Of a stretch of 8,975 nucleotides of DNA, positions 5,944 to 8,975 are shown one piece after another. A model generated the notes under the pieces. That model was given only the letters and a program-made list of their open reading frames with translations. It did not search any database and was not told the DNA's origin. The translations under genes were made by a program, and so were the position numbers. Source of the DNA: an uncultured Oscillibacter sp. (GTDB lineage: Bacteria > Bacillota > Clostridia > Oscillospirales > Oscillospiraceae); the NCBI GenBank assembly GCA_910584075.1, contig CAJTZI010000064.1, forward strand, positions 1-8,975, written 5' to 3'. Within the stretch, counting starts at the first letter, position 1. Each line of letters begins with the position of its first letter.

Positions 5944-7182
5944 TCACTCCCAGAGGATCTCCCTCTGGGGCCGGACGTCCACATCCATGATGTCCTTGGC
6001 GTCGTAAAATTGCAGGTACCGCTCCCGGGAGCGGCGGAGGGTGGTTCCATCGGGGTGGAGCCGGTCGCAGATCACGGCGCAGAGGTCCTTTTTGATAAAG
6101 CTGAAGCTCTCGGTGCCCACGGAGCAGAACACCCGGAATCCCTGGCTCTGGAGATACTGGAAGATGGGGCCGGTCTCCGTCCAGTCGTTGCCGTCGGGCC
6201 GCGCACCGTGGGGATAGTACAAAATGGGGGTCTCCCCCACCAGGGAGCCCACCTCGTCAAGCCACTTCTCCGTGTCGGCCTTAACGGTGTCCAGAGGCTT
6301 CTTGGCCAGGTTGATGTGGCCCCAGGTGTGGCTTCCGAAGGTCCAGCCGGTGCGCTTGAGCTCTTCGATGATGGGCTTCACCGCCTCCCGCTCCCGCTGG
6401 CGGTTGGCCTCGTGCTCCGCCGACTGGTCCTCCCTCTCCGTCTGGGTGCGGTAACCCAGGATGCCGCAGTACCCTGTCAGACTTAGGCTGGCCTTGGCGC
6501 CGAAGGGGGAGAAATCCGGATGCTCCTCCACAAATTTGTCCAGCATGGGAATGGCGTCCAGGTCCCGGCTGACCACCTCGCCGCCCTCCGGATCCCGGCC
6601 CCAGGAGGCGATTTTGCCGTCATCGCCGATGATGAGCTTATAAGTAAAGCCGTTTTCCAGCATATAGGGGTAGTAGTTGGTGTCGTCATAGGAGAAAATC
6701 ACCGGCTTTTTCCCCTCGGGGAGGTACAGGGTGTTGCGGACCATTCTGGGCTGGCCGTCCTCTCCGGCATCCTCCCGCCACACATCGCCGATGTCCACCA
6801 GCACATAACTCTTGTCGTAGACGCTCTGGAGAATTTTGCTGAACTCGTCCGCCGTAACCATGTAGTCGTCAATGCCGTCGGCCTGGGCGTCTCCGTCAAA
6901 GGCCAGCTCCGGGTATGCCACCACGGGGTGGAAAAACAGGTGCTCCACGATCCCGTCCCAGGCGGCGTAGGGCACGCCGTCCCGGCTGCCTCCCGCCGGC
7001 ATCACCGTGGGGTCTAAAATCTCATAGGGTTCCGGCTCGGGTTCCGGCTCAGGCTCCGGGGTCTCATCCCGGACAGGGGGCGCGGGGTCCTCAGCCGGAG
7101 GCACGGCGGAGGGCGCTTGGCCGCAGGCGGTCAGGGACAGCAGCAGGGCCAGCAGAAGGAGAAGGGCAGTCAAACGGGGCAT
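5944..7182 (-). CDS. Lipoprotein with NodB-like polysaccharide deacetylase domain
   Basis: This 412-residue protein is predicted to sit on the outer face of the membrane and remove N- or O-acetyl groups from a surface polysaccharide. The lipoprotein signal peptide ends LTAC (Cys20), followed by a low-complexity linker with (Pro-Glu) repeats at about 42-52. The NodB homology domain shows motif 1 as SYDDTN at 164-169 (the usual form is TFDDG), motif 2 as SHTWGH at 284-289 with metal ligands His285 and His289, and a motif-3-like YYPHGARPDG at 322-331. The insertion between motifs 1 and 2 is long (about 115 residues). Its substrate cannot be told; peptidoglycan and teichoic or capsular sugars are candidates. 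ATG 7182 begins the signal peptide and has AAAGGA ten bases upstream; the frame runs open to 7341 without a start signal. It heads the operon with the repeat protein and cdd. Confidence 0.85.
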   Translation of the reverse strand: MPRLTALLLLLALLLSLTACGQAPSAVPPAEDPAPPVRDETPEPEPEPEPEPYEILDPTVMPAGGSRDGVPYAAWDGIVEHLFFHPVVAYPELAFDGDAQADGIDDYMVTADEFSKILQSVYDKSYVLVDIGDVWREDAGEDGQPRMVRNTLYLPEGKKPVIFSYDDTNYYPYMLENGFTYKLIIGDDGKIASWGRDPEGGEVVSRDLDAIPMLDKFVEEHPDFSPFGAKASLSLTGYCGILGYRTQTEREDQSAEHEANRQREREAVKPIIEELKRTGWTFGSHTWGHINLAKKPLDTVKADTEKWLDEVGSLVGETPILYYPHGARPDGNDWTETGPIFQYLQSQGFRVFCSVGTESFSFIKKDLCAVICDRLHPDGTTLRRSRERYLQFYDAKDIMDVDVRPQREILWE

Positions 7183-7218
7183 CGAAAAAACGTCCTTTCT
7201 GTCGAATGTTCTAACAGA

Positions 7219-7279
7219 TACAGTATGACAGAAATGACGAAAAAAAGAATCACAAAAAAGTGACAAAAAAAAGACAAAA
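7219..7279 (-). promoter_or_regulatory. A-tract-rich upstream region of the deacetylase operon with a possible -10
   Basis: On plus this 127-bp gap contains A-runs at 7240-7246, 7254-7259, 7265-7272 and 7276-7279, spaced 9-14 bases, which is near the helical repeat and suggests intrinsically bent DNA or an UP-like element. On minus, CATACTGTA at 7227-7219 fits the CATAnnnTA -10 of the mother-cell sporulation factors and also a weak extended -10, but no good -35 box sits at the right distance. The operon promoter must lie here because a terminator is just upstream. Confidence 0.35.
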
Positions 7280-7303
7280 TCTGAGCGAATTGTTACAATT
7301 GCG

Positions 7304-7334
7304 AAAAGCCGCCGGAGGGGATCCCCTCCGGCGG
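7304..7334 (-). terminator. Intrinsic terminator of spoVAE
   Basis: A perfect 26-bp palindrome spans 7309-7334, centred on GGGGATCCCC with GCCGG arms. Read on minus it is followed by C then TTTT (7307-7304), 14 bases after the spoVAE stop. It should end the spoVAE transcript and insulate the deacetylase promoter. Confidence 0.8.
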
Positions 7335-7347
7335 TCTGCACCCGCGT

Positions 7348-7704
7348 CTACCGCTTGTCTCCCGGCCTGAAGATCAGCGCCATCACCACGCCGGCCGTCA
7401 CCGCCATGGTGATGCCGCCGGCCGTGGCGCTGAGGCCGCCGGTGAGGACCCCCAGCCAGCCCTGTTCGCCCACGGCCTTTTTCACGCCCTTGGCCAGGGC
7501 GTGGCCGAAGCCGGTGAGGGGCACCGTGGCCCCGGCGCCGCCCCAGTCCGCCAGGGGCTGATAGAGTCCCACAGCGCTGACCAGCACTCCGGCTGCCACA
7601 TAGCCCGTCAGGATGCGGGCAGGGGTGAGCTGAGTCTTGTCGATCAGGATCTGACCGATGGCACAGAGAATGCCGCCGCAGAGAAACGCATTGAGATATT
7701 CCAT
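7348..7704 (-). CDS. spoVAE: Stage V sporulation protein AE (SpoVAE)
   Basis: SpoVAE is an integral membrane protein of the SpoVA complex, which moves dipicolinic acid with calcium into the developing spore and out during germination. The 118-residue sequence carries the family hallmarks IGQILIDKTQLTPARIL near the N-terminus, GATVPLTGFGHALAKGV in the middle and LTGGLSATAGG before the last membrane helix. It has about four hydrophobic segments and normal length. The start is firm: GGAGG lies seven bases before the ATG. The usual partners spoVAC and spoVAD are not adjacent; upstream is a short-chain reductase on the same strand 106 bases away, and downstream a terminator. No clear forespore promoter was recognised. 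The gene indicates an endospore-forming host. Confidence 0.93.
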   Translation of the reverse strand: MEYLNAFLCGGILCAIGQILIDKTQLTPARILTGYVAAGVLVSAVGLYQPLADWGGAGATVPLTGFGHALAKGVKKAVGEQGWLGVLTGGLSATAGGITMAVTAGVVMALIFRPGDKR

Positions 7705-7810
7705 ATTCCTGCCTCCCGTGTATTTTTCTCAGTGTTTCCCACGGGCGGAAAAAATATGCCGGGTTTCAGAACCTGTGTTCACAGAATTCCCCGCCTGTGA
7801 ATACGGGCTC
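7705..7810 (-). other. Spacer between the reductase gene and spoVAE
   Basis: The spacer holds two small inverted repeats. TTCACAG at 7778-7784 pairs with CTGTGAA at 7795-7801, just after the reductase stop; the nearest T-run on minus (7754-7749) is 24 bases further, so termination is doubtful. CCCGTG at 7715-7720 pairs with CACGGG at 7740-7745 and overlaps the spoVAE ribosome binding site (7718-7712). I could not identify a promoter with confidence, so spoVAE may be co-transcribed with the reductase or use a forespore promoter not recognised here. Confidence 0.35.
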
Positions 7811-8545
7811 TCAGACGATGAAGCCGCCGTCAGCGGAGAGAATCTGTCCGGTGACAAAAGAGGCGCCCTCGGAGGCAAAAAAAGCCACGGCGTGCGCCAC
7901 ATCCTCCGGCGTGCCCAGACGGCCCAGAGGCGTCTGCTCCGCCAGGTCCCGCAGAGTCTCTTGTCCCAGGACCTGCACCATGTCCGTGTCGATGACGCCG
8001 GGGGCCACGCAGTTCACCCGGATGCCGGAGGGGGCCAGCTCCAGGGCCAGGGAACGGGTCAGGCCGATGAGAGCCGCCTTGGTACAGGCGTAGGCCGCCT
8101 CGCAGGAGGCCCCCCGGAGGCCCCAGATGGAGGAGATGTTGACAATGCAGCCCCGCTTTTCCGAGATCATATGGGGCAGGACCGCCTGGATGGCGTTCCG
8201 GGCGCCCCCCAGGTTCACGCCCAGGTATCGCTCCCACAGCTCGTCCGTGATGTCCTGGAACAGGCACTGGCCCGCCACGCCGGCGTTGTTCACCAGCAGC
8301 TCCACAGGGCCCAGGGTCTCCGCCGCGGCGCGGACCATCTTGTTTACGGCGGCGCGGTCGGAGACATCGGCCCGAAAGGCCATGGCCATGCGTCCCTCCC
8401 CGCGGAGGAGGTCCACCAGCTCTTCCGCGGCCTGCCGGTGCTCCATGTAGTTGACGCAGACGGGCCAGCCCCGCCGGGCCAGCTCCAGGGCCGATGCCCG
8501 GCCAATGCCCCGGGAGGAGCCGGTGACCAGTGCGGAACGATTCAT
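7811..8545 (-). CDS. Short-chain dehydrogenase/reductase, FabG/YmfI-like
   Basis: This 244-residue NAD(P)-dependent reductase belongs to the classical short-chain dehydrogenase family. The cofactor loop is TGSSRGIG at 8-15, the ADV motif at 59-61, NNAG at 86-89 and the active-site Asn111. The catalytic triad residues are Ser139, Tyr152 and Lys156 (YACTK), with the 13-residue Ser-Tyr spacing of FabG. It ends SADGG-FIV as many family members do. Two roles fit: 3-oxoacyl-ACP reductase of fatty acid synthesis, or the YmfI-type reductase that completes the aminopentanol modification of elongation factor P. The block NISSIWGLRGASCE looks like the latter clostridial group. No fatty acid genes are adjacent, which disfavours the first, but the choice is an inference. 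ATG 8545 has AAAGGA eight bases upstream and starts right at the Rossmann strand. Confidence 0.88.
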   Translation of the reverse strand: MNRSALVTGSSRGIGRASALELARRGWPVCVNYMEHRQAAEELVDLLRGEGRMAMAFRADVSDRAAVNKMVRAAAETLGPVELLVNNAGVAGQCLFQDITDELWERYLGVNLGGARNAIQAVLPHMISEKRGCIVNISSIWGLRGASCEAAYACTKAALIGLTRSLALELAPSGIRVNCVAPGVIDTDMVQVLGQETLRDLAEQTPLGRLGTPEDVAHAVAFFASEGASFVTGQILSADGGFIV

Positions 8546-8578
8546 AAAACCAGTCCTTTCGTAATGGGATTCCCCTGC

Positions 8579-8613
8579 ATTATACCAGCTCTGAGGGCGG
8601 ATTGGAACAGGGA
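8579..8613 (-). promoter_or_regulatory. Promoter of the short-chain reductase gene
   Basis: On minus, TATAAT at 8584-8579 is a perfect -10 box preceded by TGG, giving an extended -10. The -35 position 17 bases upstream reads TTCCAA, a poor match, as is common with extended -10 promoters. The start codon is 33 bases downstream. Confidence 0.6.
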
Positions 8614-8726
8614 GTTTTCCACCGGAACGTGCGGGTGGTGTGCGGGGCCCCGGTCTCTCCTCCCCCGCTCCCGTCAAAATCGGCGGGGGTGCGCTTTATG
8701 GAAAGGAGGCCGTTCTCCCTTTTCAG
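8614..8726. other. Non-coding stretch between the reductase promoter and the MITE
   Basis: No gene is seen. CCCCCGC at 8662-8668 and GCGGGGG at 8683-8689 can form a 7-bp stem with a 14-base loop but without a T-run. AAAGGAG and CTCCCTTTT near 8701-8723 form a weaker imperfect hairpin. The stretch may be the remnant of a terminator region interrupted by insertion of the MITE. Confidence 0.35.
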
Positions 8727-8894
8727 ATTAGGGCTTGTTTGATAATTGGCGATATGCCCAACAGCGAGAAGTTTTTTTGCCAGACAAGGCAGATTTTCGC
8801 AGGCATCCTGACGCATGGCAAGAAAATTGAACGATGTATGGCAGAAAAAGGCCCGCTATTTGGGCGTTTTGCCATTTTTCAAACAAACCCTAAT
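8727..8894. mobile_element. Foldback MITE, about 168 bp, with 24-bp terminal inverted repeats
   Basis: The left end (8727-8750, ATTAGGGCTTGTTTG...) and right end (8871-8894, ...CAAACAAACCCTAAT) are inverted copies matching at 21 of 24 positions. Complementarity continues inward with small gaps: GCCCAACAGCG near 8757 against CGCTATTTGGGC near 8864, and the ATTTTC/GCAGGCA region against its partner near 8820. The whole element could thus fold into one long imperfect hairpin. A TA dinucleotide abuts the GGG...CCC ends on both sides and may be the target duplication, as for Tc1/mariner-type or some IS5-type elements. It encodes no transposase; short open frames crossing it on both strands are by-products. 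It would need a transposase supplied elsewhere. Confidence 0.75.
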
Positions 8895-8923
8895 GTTGCT
8901 AGGTGGTGTCGTCAATAAAAGTG

Positions 8924-8961
8924 TGATATAATAGTCCTCAAAGTAGAAGGAGGGCAGAAAA
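8924..8961 (+). promoter_or_regulatory. Promoter and ribosome binding site of the gene at the window end
   Basis: TGATATAAT at 8924-8932 is a perfect extended -10 element; the -35 position is weak (GGTGTC at 8905-8910). AGAAGGAGGG near 8946-8954 is a strong Shine-Dalgarno sequence seven bases before the ATG at 8962. The short distance implies a leader of about 20 bases. Confidence 0.65.
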
Positions 8962-8975
8962 ATGGGAAAGGAACA
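8962..8975 (+). CDS. Start of a gene cut by the window end (partial)
   Basis: Only the first four full codons are visible (Met-Gly-Lys-Glu). They are believable as a gene start because a perfect -10 box and a strong ribosome binding site precede the ATG at proper distances. The product cannot be identified. Since the promoter begins right after a MITE and close to a CTAG tetranucleotide at 8899-8902, the gene could be an insertion-sequence transposase, but this is only a guess. Confidence 0.55.

Noticed and set aside
7025..7063. Short tandem repeat of GGCTCC/GGTTCC units
   Set aside because: It encodes the Pro-Glu linker of the deacetylase lipoprotein; such linkers are common and the repeat is too short and imperfect to be a separate element.
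5944..7341. Longer form of the deacetylase starting at 7341
   Set aside because: The extra 53 residues would run through the spoVAE terminator and A-tract region, and the ATG at 7182 has a ribosome binding site and begins a proper lipoprotein signal peptide.
7658..8731. Plus-strand open frame of 357 codons opposite the reductase
   Set aside because: It is antisense to the reductase with all its catalytic motifs intact, runs through both promoter regions and has no ribosome binding site or domain.
8580..8918. Open frames on both strands through the MITE (8580-8816 minus, 8640-8918 plus)
   Set aside because: They consist mostly of the MITE's inverted repeats and lack ribosome binding sites; such frames arise from the element itself.

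Overview
The window looks like chromosome from a GC-rich, spore-forming, anaerobic Firmicute, most likely of the Oscillospiraceae (Flavonifractor/Lawsonibacter-like). The reasons are a SpoVAE sporulation protein, a TM1266-type [FeFe]-hydrogenase-associated regulator, Gram-positive lipoprotein signals, strong AGGAGG-type ribosome binding sites, and GC-rich genes with GC-rich hairpin terminators. The genus is an inference; no rRNA is present.

Region 1 (1-1696) is visibly less GC-rich than the rest and carries a large serine recombinase, preceded by the overlapping tail of another gene. This is probably the right edge of an integrative mobile element. Region 2 (1697-2111) has no gene. It holds hairpins, a good sigma-A-type promoter (1887-1916) and a leader of about 190 nt with a 14-bp hairpin. 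Region 3 (2112-4826, plus strand) is a tight four-gene operon: a TM1266-like regulator, then a complete NitT/TauT-type ABC importer (lipoprotein receptor, permease, small ATPase). It ends at a bidirectional terminator. The pairing suggests an uptake system tied to hydrogenase or redox metabolism with an unknown ligand.

Region 4 (4931-7182, minus strand) is a second compact operon: a lipoprotein with a NodB-like polysaccharide deacetylase domain, an exported protein with two BamE-like repeats that is broken by a frameshift, and cytidine deaminase starting at GTG. The first two are exported and probably act at the cell surface; Cdd is cytosolic pyrimidine salvage.

Region 5 (7309-8613, minus strand) contains a lone spoVAE with its own terminator and, upstream, a FabG/YmfI-type short-chain reductase with its own extended -10 promoter. 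Region 6 (8727-8975) holds a 168-bp foldback MITE with 24-bp terminal inverted repeats, then a promoter, a strong ribosome binding site and the first codons of a gene cut off by the window end.

No rRNA, tRNA or CRISPR array was seen. The most interesting points are the hydrogenase-regulator/ABC-importer operon with its structured leader and a hairpin that hides a ribosome binding site, the frameshifted two-repeat protein, and the MITE.
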